From: Bosea sp. RAC05
GTDB taxonomy: Bacteria; Pseudomonadota; Alphaproteobacteria; Rhizobiales; Beijerinckiaceae
Assembly: GCF_001713455.1 (NCBI RefSeq)
Contig: NZ_CP016464.1
Coordinates: forward strand, 929,501 to 993,500
Length of the DNA stretch: 64,000 nt
Direction of reading: 5' to 3'
Below, one piece after another: positions 1 to 8,140 of the stretch; positions within the stretch are counted from its first letter, which is position 1, and every line of letters starts with the position of its first letter. The notes beneath the pieces are model-generated. The model was not told the origin of the DNA, did no database searches, and worked only from the letters and a program-made list of their open reading frames with translations. Both the position numbers and the translations under genes were made by a program.

Positions 1-1
1 C

Positions 2-1306
2 GATAGCATGGAAGAACGAGCCCGTGACGTGGCCGCGCCGGCTGCCGGCGGGGGCGGGTGCCGAGCCATGCGGGTCAGTCACCAGCGCCAGCGGCGGGTC
101 CTCGCCCTGGGTGACGATCGTCGCGTAGTGGAACTCATGGCCGGTAAGCCCCGCGCCGGCCGCGCCGAGCGGCGCGTCGGCCTCGAGCACGGCGCGGCGG
201 TAGCCGAGATTCATCTTCCGCTTCGCGAAGGAGGTCTCGACCGAGAGCAGCCCGGCCATGGCGTGGCAGACCCCGTCCGCATCGATCAGGGTGCGCCCCA
301 GCACCATGTAGCCGCCGCACTCGCCATGCACAGGTCGGGTCTGCGCGAAGGCGCGCAGGCCTGCGAGAAAGCGGTCGGCGCCGGCGATCGCGCCCGCATG
401 AAGCTCGGGATAGCCGCCCGGCAGCCAGCAGGCATCGCAATCCTCGGGCGGCGGCTCGTCCGCCAGCGGCGAGAACGGCACCAGCACGGCGCCCGCCGCC
501 CGCCAGCCGGCCTCGACATGCGGATAGACGAAGCTGAAGGCGGCATCACGCGCGATCGCGATGCGCCGGCCGGGCGCCGGCAGGCGCGGGATCGCCACCC
601 CCATAGCCGGCAAATGAGTCGTCAGGGCGGCCGCCCTGACGGCGTCGAGATCGACCGCAGCCGTCACCGCATCGGCGAGCGCCTCGAGCCGCGCCTCGAG
701 ATCGGCGGTCTCGCCGGCCTGGACCAGCCCGAGATGGCGCTCGGGCAGGATCAGGCTGGCCTCGCGCGGCAGCGCGCCGAGCACCGGTAGGCCGATCTTT
801 TCCATCCCCTGCGCCACCAGCCGGCGGTGCCGCTCGCTGGCGACCTTGTTGAGGATCACGCCCGCGATGGTGATGCGCGGGTCGTAATGCATGCAGCCGA
901 GCGCAATCGCCGCCGCAGACTGCGCCTGGCCGGAAACGTCGATCACCAGCACGACGGGCCAGCCCAGCAGCGCGGCGATGTCGGCGCTCGCGCCGGTGTG
1001 CCCCTGCGGCCCCGGCACGGCGTCGAACAGCCCCATCGACCCTTCCGCGATGACGAGGTCGGCACCCTCGGCCGCATCGCCGGCGATCGCGCGCAGCAGC
1101 GCGTCGGGCATGGCGAAGGAATCGAGATTGGCGCTGGGTGCGCCGGTCGCGGCGGCGTGGAAGGCCGGGTCGATGTAATCGGGCCCGCATTTCAGCCCGC
1201 GCACCACCAGCCCGCGCCGCGTCAGCGCCCGCTGCAGGCCGAGCGTGATCGTGGTCTTGCCCGAGCCGGAGCGCGGCGCGGCGATGATCAGGCCGGGCGC
1301 GGTCAT
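2..1306 (-). CDS. cobB: Hydrogenobyrinic acid a,c-diamide synthase CobB (3' end cut by window edge)
   Basis: Glutamine- and ATP-dependent amidation of the a and c side chains of hydrogenobyrinic acid in the aerobic cobalamin pathway. The frame is open from an ATG at 1304-1306 to the left edge; 435 residues are visible. The N-terminal P-loop reads PRSGSGKTT at residues 11-19. The class I glutamine amidotransferase half carries the nucleophile in GECGGY (Cys330). The visible C-terminus GSFFHAI is the usual end of the family, so only a few codons or just the stop lie outside the window. It is the most distal visible gene of the minus-strand cob operon, separated from cobM by 118 bp that hold a palindromic repeat. 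CobB rather than CobQ is favoured by length and by the C-terminal GSFFH signature. Confidence 0.93.
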   Translation of the reverse strand, partial: MTAPGLIIAAPRSGSGKTTITLGLQRALTRRGLVVRGLKCGPDYIDPAFHAAATGAPSANLDSFAMPDALLRAIAGDAAEGADLVIAEGSMGLFDAVPGPQGHTGASADIAALLGWPVVLVIDVSGQAQSAAAIALGCMHYDPRITIAGVILNKVASERHRRLVAQGMEKIGLPVLGALPREASLILPERHLGLVQAGETADLEARLEALADAVTAAVDLDAVRAAALTTHLPAMGVAIPRLPAPGRRIAIARDAAFSFVYPHVEAGWRAAGAVLVPFSPLADEPPPEDCDACWLPGGYPELHAGAIAGADRFLAGLRAFAQTRPVHGECGGYMVLGRTLIDADGVCHAMAGLLSVETSFAKRKMNLGYRRAVLEADAPLGAAGAGLTGHEFHYATIVTQGEDPPLALVTDPHGSAPAPAGSRRGHVTGSFFHAI

Positions 1307-1319
1307 GGACGGGCTCCTC

Positions 1320-1407
1320 CGTCATTGCGAGGAGCGTAAGCGACGAAGCAATCCAGGAAGGTGCCGAGCGAGCCGGTCTGGATTGCTTCGCTGCGCTCGC
1401 AATGATG
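1320..1407. repeat. Palindromic repeat family A, copy 1 (cobM-cobB gap)
   Basis: An 88 bp element with arms that start CGTCATTGCGAGGAGCG and end GCTCGCAATGATG. Inside each arm is GAAGCAATCCAG or its complement CTGGATTGCTTC, separated by about 20 bp of non-conserved sequence. It can fold into a long hairpin and fills most of the gap between cobM and cobB. Four further copies occur in the window. Confidence 0.9.
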
Positions 1408-1424
1408 GGGGTGGGCGGTCATTC

Positions 1425-2189
1425 TCATACCCCGCCCCCCGGCCGGAAGCGGCGGTCATAGCCCGTCGAGTACAGCGCGCTCTCGCCGAAATCCTCCGCC
1501 GCCAGCGCCGGGCCGACCAGGATCAGTGCGGTCCGCTCCAGCCCGGACTCGCGCACCTGCGCCGCGATCGTGGACAGTGTTCCGCGCAGCACGCGCTCGT
1601 CCGGCCAGGAGGCCCGGAACACGATCGCGACCGGGCACGCCTCCCCGTAGAAGGGCGACAGCTCCGCGACGACCTGCTCGACGACATGGATCGAGAGATG
1701 GATCGCCAGCGTCGCACCCGAAGCCGCGAAGGTGGCGAGCCGCTCCCGCTCCGGCATGGCGGAAGCCCGGCCCGAGGTGCGCGTCAGCACCAGTGACTGC
1801 GCCAGCCCCGGCAGGGTCAGCTCGCGCTTGAGCGTCGCGGCGGCGGCCGCGAAGGCCGGCACGCCTGGCGTCACGCTGTAGGGGATGGCGAGCGCATCCA
1901 GCCGGCGCATCTGCTCGCCGGTCGCACTCCAGATCGAAAGGTCGCCGGAATGTAGCCGGGCCACGTCCTGCCCGGCCTCATGGGCGGCGGCCATCTCGGC
2001 GATGATCGCGTCGAGATCGAGCGGCGCCGTGTCGACGATGCGCGCGCCCGGCGGGCACCAGTCGAGCATCGCCTTGGGGATCAGCGAGCCCGCAAAGAGG
2101 CAGACCGGGCAGGAGGCGATCAGGTCGCGCCCGCGCAGCGTGATGAGGTCGGGCGCGCCGGGCCCGGCGCCGATGAAATGGATCGTCAT
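1425..2189 (-). CDS. cobM: Precorrin-4 C11-methyltransferase CobM
   Basis: S-adenosylmethionine-dependent methylation of precorrin-4 at C-11, giving precorrin-5. The protein has 254 residues, normal for the family. The tetrapyrrole-methylase glycine loop [11 protein letters not shown] is at residues 5-15, and the conserved [11 protein letters not shown] stretch follows at about residue 80. The [11 protein letters not shown] segment after it is typical of CobM/CbiF. The ATG at 2187-2189 lies 10 bp after the cobE stop, so the two are probably co-transcribed. Identification is firm because methylase order and neighbours match known cob clusters. Confidence 0.95.
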   Translation of the reverse strand: MTIHFIGAGPGAPDLITLRGRDLIASCPVCLFAGSLIPKAMLDWCPPGARIVDTAPLDLDAIIAEMAAAHEAGQDVARLHSGDLSIWSATGEQMRRLDALAIPYSVTPGVPAFAAAAATLKRELTLPGLAQSLVLTRTSGRASAMPERERLATFAASGATLAIHLSIHVVEQVVAELSPFYGEACPVAIVFRASWPDERVLRGTLSTIAAQVRESGLERTALILVGPALAAEDFGESALYSTGYDRRFRPGGGV

Positions 2190-2199
2190 GCCGCGCGCT

Positions 2200-2589
2200 T
2201 CATGATGATGACCGCGCCAGCGCGCAGGTGACGCGGGCGGTGGCGATGCGCGGCTGCACCAGCGTCCCGCCCGGCCCGGCGGCTGCGAGCGCGGCAGCTT
2301 CCGCCACCGACCCGACGCCGTAGAGCGAGGCGATCCGCGTCGAACGCGTGGCGCAGCTGGCTTCGAAGCCTTTGAGCGCCTCGTCGGGTACGCCGATCAG
2401 CTCGGCCGCCCGGCTGACGGCGGCGGCGGCGAGCCCGGGTTCGCCGATCCGGCTCGCCAGCGTCGCCAGACGCGGCGTCGCCTCGCCCGACAGGCCGGCG
2501 ATCGCCAGCGCCGCGTCGAGGCAGGCGAGGATATCCGCTTCGGTGGTGTCGGCGCGCAGGCCCAGCCCGACGACGAGACGGCCGGTCAC
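2200..2589 (-). CDS. cobE: CobE, cobalamin biosynthesis protein (CbiG C-terminal domain family)
   Basis: A small 129-residue protein that begins [15 protein letters not shown] and matches the stand-alone CbiG C-terminal domain type known as CobE in aerobic B12 producers. Its exact biochemical role is not settled in the literature I know; a role in handling a corrinoid intermediate is usually assumed. I chose the GTG at 2587-2589 because it overlaps the cobL TGA as GTGA, the junction style used elsewhere in this operon. The frame stays open further upstream, but there it would lie within the cobL coding sequence. Conserved features are the GLGLR start and the C-terminal [15 protein letters not shown] segment. 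Confidence 0.88.
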   Translation of the reverse strand: MTGRLVVGLGLRADTTEADILACLDAALAIAGLSGEATPRLATLASRIGEPGLAAAAVSRAAELIGVPDEALKGFEASCATRSTRIASLYGVGSVAEAAALAAAGPGGTLVQPRIATARVTCALARSSS

Positions 2590-3839
2590 GGCTTCTCGAC
2601 CCGCCACTGCGTCACCGGCATCGCCGGGCGCCAGCCATGCTTGCCGCCGACGGGGACGAGCCGGTCGATCGCGATGCGCCGCAGCGAGCCGCCATGCAGC
2701 GCATGCAGTGCCGCGAGCTTCGCCTCGCCCTCCAGCGTGACGACATTGGCGACGAGACGCCCGCCGGGCTTCAGCGCCGCCCAGGCGCCCTCGAACAGCC
2801 CCTCGACCGTCAGCCCGCCGCCGATGAAGACGGCATCGGGCGCGGGCTGCGCGGCAAAGCCCGCCGGCGCCTCGCCCGTCACCGTCACCGACAGCCCGCC
2901 GAGTTCCAGGCTGTTGCGGGTGATCCGCCCGACCCGCTCCGCCTTCGCTTCGAAGGCGATGGCCGCGTTGCGCGGATGGCGCTGGCACCATTCGATGCCG
3001 ACCGAGCCCGATCCCGCTCCGACATCCCAGAGCAACTCGCCCGCCCGCGGGGCGAGCGCGGAGATGGTGATGGCGCGGACCTCGGATTTGGTGATCTGCC
3101 CGTCATGGGCGAACCACTCCTCGTCGAGCCCCGGCGAGAGCGGCAGCACGCGCGCATCCCGGCCGGCATCGACCGCCACCGCGATCATGTTGAGTGGCAC
3201 GATGTCGTCGAAGGCGAAGGCGTCGGCACGGGTCTCGCGGATGCGCTCCTGCGGGCCGCCGAGCGACTCCAGCACGGTCAGGCGGCTCGCCCCCATCCCG
3301 CGCGCGGTCAGCAGCTCCGCCACCGCCCGCGGCGTCGTCTCGTCCCAGGACAGGGCGAGGATGCGCGCCTGCGGCTGGAGATGCGGCACGATCCGAAACA
3401 GCGTGCGGCCATGCAGCGAGACCAGCGCGCACTCCTCCTGCGGCCAGCGCATCCGTGTGCAGGCCATCGAGAAGGAGGAGGATTGCGGGATGATCCGCAT
3501 CTCCTGCGCCGGGATGGCGCGGCTCAGGCTGTTGCCGATGCCGTAATGGAACGGGTCGCTGGTCGCGAGCACGCAGACCTTGCGGCCGCGCTCCGCCAGG
3601 ATCTGAGGGAGCGCATTGCGGAAGGGCTGCGGCCAGGGCCGCAGTTCCCCGGGCACGGAGCCGACCAGCGCGATATGGCGCTCGCCGCCGAAGACGATCT
3701 CCGCCTCGGCCAGCGCCGTCTTCGCCTGCGCGCAGAGCCCGGCGGGGCCGTCCTCGCCCAGCCCGATCAGGGACAGCCAGGGCGCGGTCGCAGCCTCGCC
3801 GCTCGACAGGCTCTCGGTTTCAAGCGTAACTGGGGACAT
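2586..3839 (-). CDS. cobL: Precorrin-6Y C5,15-methyltransferase (decarboxylating) CobL
   Basis: A bifunctional enzyme of 417 residues that methylates C-5 and C-15 and decarboxylates the acetate on ring C, giving precorrin-8X. The N-terminal CbiE-like tetrapyrrole methylase starts at LSLIGLGEDGP (about residues 22-32). The C-terminal CbiT-like SAM domain has motif I LLWDVGAGSGSVG at about residues 268-280. The downstream start is the ATG at 3837-3839. An ATG at 3849-3851 in the same frame is preceded by ACCGAGG and is an alternative start. In either case the start overlaps the start of cobK on the other strand. The 3' end overlaps cobE by 4 bp. Confidence 0.94.
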   Translation of the reverse strand: MSPVTLETESLSSGEAATAPWLSLIGLGEDGPAGLCAQAKTALAEAEIVFGGERHIALVGSVPGELRPWPQPFRNALPQILAERGRKVCVLATSDPFHYGIGNSLSRAIPAQEMRIIPQSSSFSMACTRMRWPQEECALVSLHGRTLFRIVPHLQPQARILALSWDETTPRAVAELLTARGMGASRLTVLESLGGPQERIRETRADAFAFDDIVPLNMIAVAVDAGRDARVLPLSPGLDEEWFAHDGQITKSEVRAITISALAPRAGELLWDVGAGSGSVGIEWCQRHPRNAAIAFEAKAERVGRITRNSLELGGLSVTVTGEAPAGFAAQPAPDAVFIGGGLTVEGLFEGAWAALKPGGRLVANVVTLEGEAKLAALHALHGGSLRRIAIDRLVPVGGKHGWRPAMPVTQWRVEKP

Positions 3840-4602
3840 GACCGTGCTCATCCTCGGTGGAACCGGCGAAGCGGCGGCGCTCGACCAGCATCTGGCCGAG
3901 CAGGCGCCCGAAATCCGCGCCATCATCTCGCTGGCGGGCCACACCGTCGACCCCCGGCCGGTGAATCTCCCCGTGCGCGTGGGAGGCTTCGGCGGCGTCG
4001 AGGGGCTCAGGCAGTATCTGCGCGACGAGGGCATCATTGCCGTCATCGACGCGACGCATCCCTTCGCGGCGATCATGCCCTTCAATGCCGAGCATGCCTG
4101 CAAGGCCGAAGGCGTGCCGCTGCTCGCCATCCGCCGCGCGCCCTGGCAGCCGGAAGCCGGCGACGACTGGCGCGACGTGCCCGACATGGAGGCCGCGGCC
4201 GCCGCGCTGGGCGAGCCGCCGCGCCGCGTCTTCCTGACGATCGGCCGGCTCGATCTGCCGGTTTTCGCGCAGGCGCCGCAGCATCATTATCTCGTGCGCG
4301 CCATCGAGCCGATCGGCGACCGCCTGCCCGCGCCCCATGTCGAGGTCATCCAGCAGCGCGGCCCGTTCCGCGCCGAGGACGAGGAGGCGCTGATGCGCGC
4401 GAAGCGCATCGAACTGCTCGTCAGCAAGAATTCCGGCGGGGACGCCACGGCCGGCAAGCTCATCGCCGCGCGCCGGCTCGGCCTGCCGGTGATCATGGTC
4501 GCCCGCCCGCCCAAACCGGATGTCGAGACCGTCGCCCATGTCGATCAGGTCCTGCCCTGGCTGGTGGCGCAGGGGCTCTTCGTCACCGAGCGCGGCGTAT
4601 AG
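3838..4602 (+). CDS. cobK: Precorrin-6A reductase CobK
   Basis: NADPH-dependent reduction of precorrin-6A to precorrin-6B. The protein has 254 residues and starts MTVLILGGTGEAAAL, a Rossmann glycine motif. Other family hallmarks are VIDATHPFAAIM (about residues 70-81) and LVSKNSGGDAT in the C-terminal half (about residues 197-207). It is the only plus-strand gene inside the minus-strand cob operon. Its ATG (3838-3840) shares bases with the cobL ATG (3837-3839), and its 3' end overlaps the cobJ 3' end by 58 bp. Its promoter must therefore lie within cobL coding sequence, and operon read-through makes antisense RNA across all of it. Confidence 0.94.
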   Translation: MTVLILGGTGEAAALDQHLAEQAPEIRAIISLAGHTVDPRPVNLPVRVGGFGGVEGLRQYLRDEGIIAVIDATHPFAAIMPFNAEHACKAEGVPLLAIRRAPWQPEAGDDWRDVPDMEAAAAALGEPPRRVFLTIGRLDLPVFAQAPQHHYLVRAIEPIGDRLPAPHVEVIQQRGPFRAEDEEALMRAKRIELLVSKNSGGDATAGKLIAARRLGLPVIMVARPPKPDVETVAHVDQVLPWLVAQGLFVTERGV

Positions 4603-5339
4603 ACATAAGGCGCGACCTCGCCGGGCCGCGCGATCAGCCGCGTGCTCGACGCGCCGATCATCACCAGCGTCGCCATGTCGGCGGTCGCCGCGGCTTCGAT
4701 CGCTCCCGCCAGCGTCAGGATGCGCAGGGCCTCGTCGGGGCGCCCGACGGCGCGGGCGAAGATCACCGGCGTCTGCGGCTCGCGATGGCGGGCGGCCAGT
4801 TCCAGCGCCGCTCGGAGCTGCCAGGGCCGCGCCTTCGAGATCGGGTTGTAGAGGCAGGTCACGAGGTCTGCGGCGAGCACCGCCTCGAGCCGCGCGGTCA
4901 CCACCTCCCAGGGCTTGAGATTGTCCGAGAGCGAGATTGCGCAGAAATCGCCGCCCAGTGGCGCGCCGGCCTTTGCCGCCGCCGCCAGCATCGCGGTGAC
5001 GCCGGGCTCGATCGCGATCGGCAGGGACAGCCAGGCCGGATCGCCCGCCTCCAGCGCCTCGAACACGGCCGCCGCCATGGCGAAGACGCCGGGGTCGCCG
5101 CCGGAGACGACCGCGACGGTCTTCCCCGCCGCCGCCAGCTGCAGCGCATGGGTCGCCCGGTCGATCTCGACGCGGTTGTCGGAGGCGTGCTTCGTCTGGC
5201 CGTCGCGCGCTTGGATGCGGTCGAGATAGGGCCCGTAGCCGATCAGGTCGGAGGCGGCCTCGATCGCGGCCTGCGCCGCCGGCGTCAGCCACTGCGCCGG
5301 CCCGGGGCCGAGGCCGACAATGGTGAGGGAGCCGCTCAC
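4545..5339 (-). CDS. cobJ: Precorrin-3B C17-methyltransferase CobJ
   Basis: SAM-dependent methylation at C-17 with ring contraction, converting precorrin-3B to precorrin-4. The protein has 264 residues, with the methylase loop TIVGLGPGPAQWLTP near the N-terminus (residues 6-20). SDLIGYGPYLDRI, AVVSGGDPGVFAMA and CLYNPISKARPWQL are classic CobJ/CbiH blocks. Translation probably starts at the GTG 5337-5339, which overlaps the cobI TGA. The last 58 bp run opposite the end of cobK. Confidence 0.95.
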   Translation of the reverse strand: MSGSLTIVGLGPGPAQWLTPAAQAAIEAASDLIGYGPYLDRIQARDGQTKHASDNRVEIDRATHALQLAAAGKTVAVVSGGDPGVFAMAAAVFEALEAGDPAWLSLPIAIEPGVTAMLAAAAKAGAPLGGDFCAISLSDNLKPWEVVTARLEAVLAADLVTCLYNPISKARPWQLRAALELAARHREPQTPVIFARAVGRPDEALRILTLAGAIEAAATADMATLVMIGASSTRLIARPGEVAPYVYTPRSVTKSPCATSQGRT

Positions 5340-6094
5340 AGCCGCCGCCCCTCGCCGGGAACCAGCACCATCGAGAAATAGGGCGCCTCTGCGTCGCCGC
5401 GCTCGCTGAGGCGGATGATCGCCTGTCCAGCCATCGTCGCCTGCTCGACATAGATCGCCCGTTCGATCAGTCCCGTCGCCTCCAGCGCGCGGCGCACCTT
5501 GGGCAGGTTGCGGCCGAGCTTCATGATCACCGCCGCGTCCGTATCGCCGAGGCGCCGCACCAGCTCGGCCTCGGGCAGCGTGCCCGGCAGCACTGTCAGG
5601 ATGTCGTCGCCCCAGGTGATCGGCGCGTTGGCGCGCGTCCAGGCGCCAGCCATGCCGGTGACGCCCGGCACGACCTCGGTCGGGAAGCGATGCGCCAGCC
5701 GCCGCCAGAGATGCATGAAGGAGCCGTAGAAGAACGGGTCGCCATCGCAGAGCACCGCGACGCTGCGCCCGGCCTCCATCTCGGCGGCGAGCAGCGCCGC
5801 GGATTCGTCGTAGAACTGCGTGATCGGGCCGCTATAGCCCTCGTCCTCGACCGGGACCTCGATCGTCACCGGGAAGGCGAGCGCGATCTCGCGGGCGGCA
5901 TCTTGCCCGACGACGGCGTCCGCCGTGATGCGGGCATGGCCACGCCGGCCGCGCTTGCAGAAATGCACCAGCCGGTCGGCGCTCAGGATGATGTCGCGGG
6001 CGCGCACGGTCATGTAGTCAGGGTCGCCGGGGCCGAGGCCCACGCCGAACAAAAGTATCTTTCCCAAAGGATTCTTGGCCGGCTCGAAGCTCAC
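5336..6094 (-). CDS. cobI: Precorrin-2 C20-methyltransferase CobI
   Basis: SAM-dependent methylation of precorrin-2 at C-20 to precorrin-3A. The product has 252 residues from the GTG at 6092-6094 (SFEPAKNPLGK follows). I prefer this start because it sits 4 bp after the cobH stop; upstream in-frame codons would lie inside cobH. Motifs are LFGVGLGPGDPDYMT, then VLCDGDPFFYGSFMHL in the middle, EVVPGVTGMAGAW, and VIMKLGRNLPKV toward the C-terminus, all typical of CobI/CbiL. The stop overlaps the cobJ start as GTGA. Confidence 0.95.
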   Translation of the reverse strand: MSFEPAKNPLGKILLFGVGLGPGDPDYMTVRARDIILSADRLVHFCKRGRRGHARITADAVVGQDAAREIALAFPVTIEVPVEDEGYSGPITQFYDESAALLAAEMEAGRSVAVLCDGDPFFYGSFMHLWRRLAHRFPTEVVPGVTGMAGAWTRANAPITWGDDILTVLPGTLPEAELVRRLGDTDAAVIMKLGRNLPKVRRALEATGLIERAIYVEQATMAGQAIIRLSERGDAEAPYFSMVLVPGEGRRL

Positions 6095-6098
6095 CGGC

Positions 6099-6731
6099 TC
6101 ACTCCTTCTCTTGCGCCAGCGCGTTGACGGCCGCTGCCGCCATCGCCGAGCCGCCGCGCCGCCCATGGACGACCAGGAAGGGCACGCGCCCGTCCTGCGC
6201 CAGCGCCTGCTTCGATTCCGCCGCGCCGACGAAGCCGACGGGGATGCCGATCACGGCAGCCGGCTTGGGCGCACCGGCATCGAGCATCTCCAGCAGCCGG
6301 AACAGCGAGGTCGGCGCATTGCCGATGACGACGAGCGCGCCCGCCAGATGCGGCCGCCACAGCTCCATCGCTGCGGCCGAGCGCGTCGTGCCCATCTCGG
6401 CGGCCAGCGGCGCGGTGCGGGGATCGTCGAGCGTGCAGATCACCGGGTTGCGCGCCGGCAGGCGGGACGGCGTCACGCCATTGGCGACCATCTTGGCGTC
6501 GCAGAGGATCGGCGCACCCTCCTTCAGCGCGGCTTCGGCGGCACCCGCGAAATCGGGCGACATCTCCACATCGTCAGGCAGGTCGGTCATGCCGCAGGCA
6601 TGGATCATCCGGACCACGACATGGGCGGCGCGACCCACAAAGCGCGAGAGATCGGCCTCGGCCCGGATGATCGCGAAGGAGCGCTCATAGATCGCCCCGC
6701 CATCGCGGATATAGTCGTAACCCGTCGTCAC
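6099..6731 (-). CDS. cobH: Precorrin-8X methylmutase CobH
   Basis: Moves the methyl group from C-11 to C-12, converting precorrin-8X to hydrogenobyrinic acid. The protein has 210 residues. RMIHACGMTDL contains His44, which matches the catalytic histidine reported as His43 in the well-studied CobH. The DAKMVANGVT and VIGNAPTSLFRLLEM blocks are also diagnostic. The start is the GTG at 6729-6731, overlapping the cobG TGA by 4 bp. The next gene, cobI, starts 4 bp downstream. Confidence 0.95.
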   Translation of the reverse strand: MTTGYDYIRDGGAIYERSFAIIRAEADLSRFVGRAAHVVVRMIHACGMTDLPDDVEMSPDFAGAAEAALKEGAPILCDAKMVANGVTPSRLPARNPVICTLDDPRTAPLAAEMGTTRSAAAMELWRPHLAGALVVIGNAPTSLFRLLEMLDAGAPKPAAVIGIPVGFVGAAESKQALAQDGRVPFLVVHGRRGGSAMAAAAVNALAQEKE

Positions 6732-8140
6732 TTGGTCGGTCCTGAAAGCCGGCCCGCCGCGCTCAGGCGGGCATGAAGGTCCTGTCCGGGCTGCAATCGC
6801 GTCAGCAGGGCGGAAAGGTCAAGGGTGGCGAGGGCGCTGTCCCGCGCGGCGCCGCCGATGACGATGCGGTAGCGCCCGCCCTCGCCGACCAGCGTCAGAT
6901 CGCTGGCGCCCGGCCGCGCGCAGGATTTGACGCACCCCGAGACATGCAGGGTCAGGCCCCCGGCGAGGTCAGGTGCCAGCACTTGGGCGAGCCGCGCCGC
7001 ATCCGCCATCGCCGGAGCCTCCGCCCGGCTGCAGGCGGGCACGCCGGCGCAGGCCTGCACCGACAGGCGCGGGTCGTCGTCACGCGTGATCAGGCCGTCC
7101 GCCGCCGCGCTTTCGAGCAGGGTCGTCGCATCGGGCTGCGACAGCCCGCGAAAGGCGATCCCGCGCCAGGGCGAGAGGCGAATCTCCGGGCAGCCCAGCC
7201 TCGCGGCCGCTTGTGCGAGACGGTCGAGCGTCGCGGCCGCCGCGCGACCGAAGGGCAGCCCGACCAGCGCGGCGCAACTGTCGCCGAGTGCAAACAGCCC
7301 GGCCCGCCGGGGCGCGGGGCGCTGTGGCAGCGGCTCTGTCGCAGGAAGATCGCAGAGCGCCGCCAGCTCCGCGGCCGCGAGATCGCCCATGCGGCGGATG
7401 GTGTCGGGCGCCTGCGCCCGTCGCGCGGCGAAGCGGGCCATAGCCCGGGCGACGGCGGATCCGGCCTCGCCTTCAGCGACGGGGCCGAACCAGAGCCTGT
7501 CGGCCAGCGCGATCACCACCCGCCCCGGCGCGGTCGCGACGATGCGGATGTCCCCCGCGAAGGCCTCGAGGGATGATTCGCCGCCCCCATCGACGATGAC
7601 GGCGAACTTGGCAGGCAGGCCGGAGATCTCGCGCCCGCGCACCTCGATCTCGGTCGCAAGGGCGAGAGCATCGATCAGGTCGCTGGAGCCGGCGGGCGAG
7701 GATGGAGGCTGGACGCGTGAACGCGTCATTGCGAGCGAAGCGAAGCAATCCAGCCCGGACGCGCTCGACGCCGCCTGGATTGCTTCGTCGTTTCGCTCCT
7801 CGCAAAGACGGGGGAGGCACGCCAGCGGCGAGACCAGAGTCAGCCTTTGCGGGCCGTCGCCGTCATGCTCGTCGACCAGCCGCTCCGCCAGCAGCGTCGT
7901 AACCAGCGCCGGATGGCTGTCCGCCGTGACGCCGCGCAACTGCATGTTGCCGCGCGCCGAAATCTCGATCAGCCCGTTACCGTGCCGGGCGGCCAGCGCC
8001 GCGATGCGCCGCAGCTGGGCCGGCGTCAGGCAGGCGCCGGGCGGATGCAGCCGCACCAGCCAGCCATCGCCGGTCTCCATGGGTTTGAGCGTGCTCGGGC
8101 ACCAGCCGCGCCGCAGGGTTTCGGGGGAGGGGGCGTTCAT
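6728..8140 (-). CDS. cobG: Precorrin-3B synthase CobG, carrying an in-frame palindromic-repeat insert
   Basis: The oxygen-using monooxygenase of the aerobic pathway, which makes precorrin-3B from precorrin-3A. The product has 470 residues from the ATG at 8138-8140, which overlaps the cobN TGA as ATGA. It has the sulfite/nitrite-reductase-like fold with N-terminal RRGWCPSTLKPMETGDGW. The Fe-S and siroheme-type cysteines are in CAGVPAC and CVKSC (roughly residues 370-415). Residues of about 111-139 (RLCEERNDEAIQ to CFASLAMT) are encoded by a family A palindromic repeat and have no counterpart expected in CobG. The frame is open and resumes normal CobG sequence (SSDLIDALALATEIEVRG). The insert lies in a loop before the second ferredoxin-like repeat, so activity may be kept. 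Confidence 0.92.
   Translation of the reverse strand: MNAPSPETLRRGWCPSTLKPMETGDGWLVRLHPPGACLTPAQLRRIAALAARHGNGLIEISARGNMQLRGVTADSHPALVTTLLAERLVDEHDGDGPQRLTLVSPLACLPRLCEERNDEAIQAASSASGLDCFASLAMTRSRVQPPSSPAGSSDLIDALALATEIEVRGREISGLPAKFAVIVDGGGESSLEAFAGDIRIVATAPGRVVIALADRLWFGPVAEGEAGSAVARAMARFAARRAQAPDTIRRMGDLAAAELAALCDLPATEPLPQRPAPRRAGLFALGDSCAALVGLPFGRAAAATLDRLAQAAARLGCPEIRLSPWRGIAFRGLSQPDATTLLESAAADGLITRDDDPRLSVQACAGVPACSRAEAPAMADAARLAQVLAPDLAGGLTLHVSGCVKSCARPGASDLTLVGEGGRYRIVIGGAARDSALATLDLSALLTRLQPGQDLHARLSAAGRLSGPTK
7724..7810. repeat. Palindromic repeat family A, copy 2 (inside cobG)
   Basis: An 87 bp (29-codon) element lying wholly within cobG. Arms read CGTCATTGCGAGCGAAGC and, at the other end, TTTCGCTCCTCGCAAAGACG; the inner blocks are AAGCAATCCAG and CTGGATTGCTTCG. 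The right arm has diverged more than the left. Because the length is a multiple of three and no stop is created, translation continues through it. Confidence 0.92.

Noticed and set aside
2637..5381. A plus-strand open frame of about 900 codons opposite cobL, cobE and cobJ
   Set aside because: Composition is Arg/Gly/Asp-rich low-complexity sequence with no known domain, and it runs antisense to clear cob genes. Long antisense frames are expected in GC-rich DNA with strong third-position bias.
6728..8140. cobG as a pseudogene broken by a repeat
   Set aside because: The repeat is 87 bp, keeps frame, and all downstream cysteine motifs are intact, so a functional protein is more likely.
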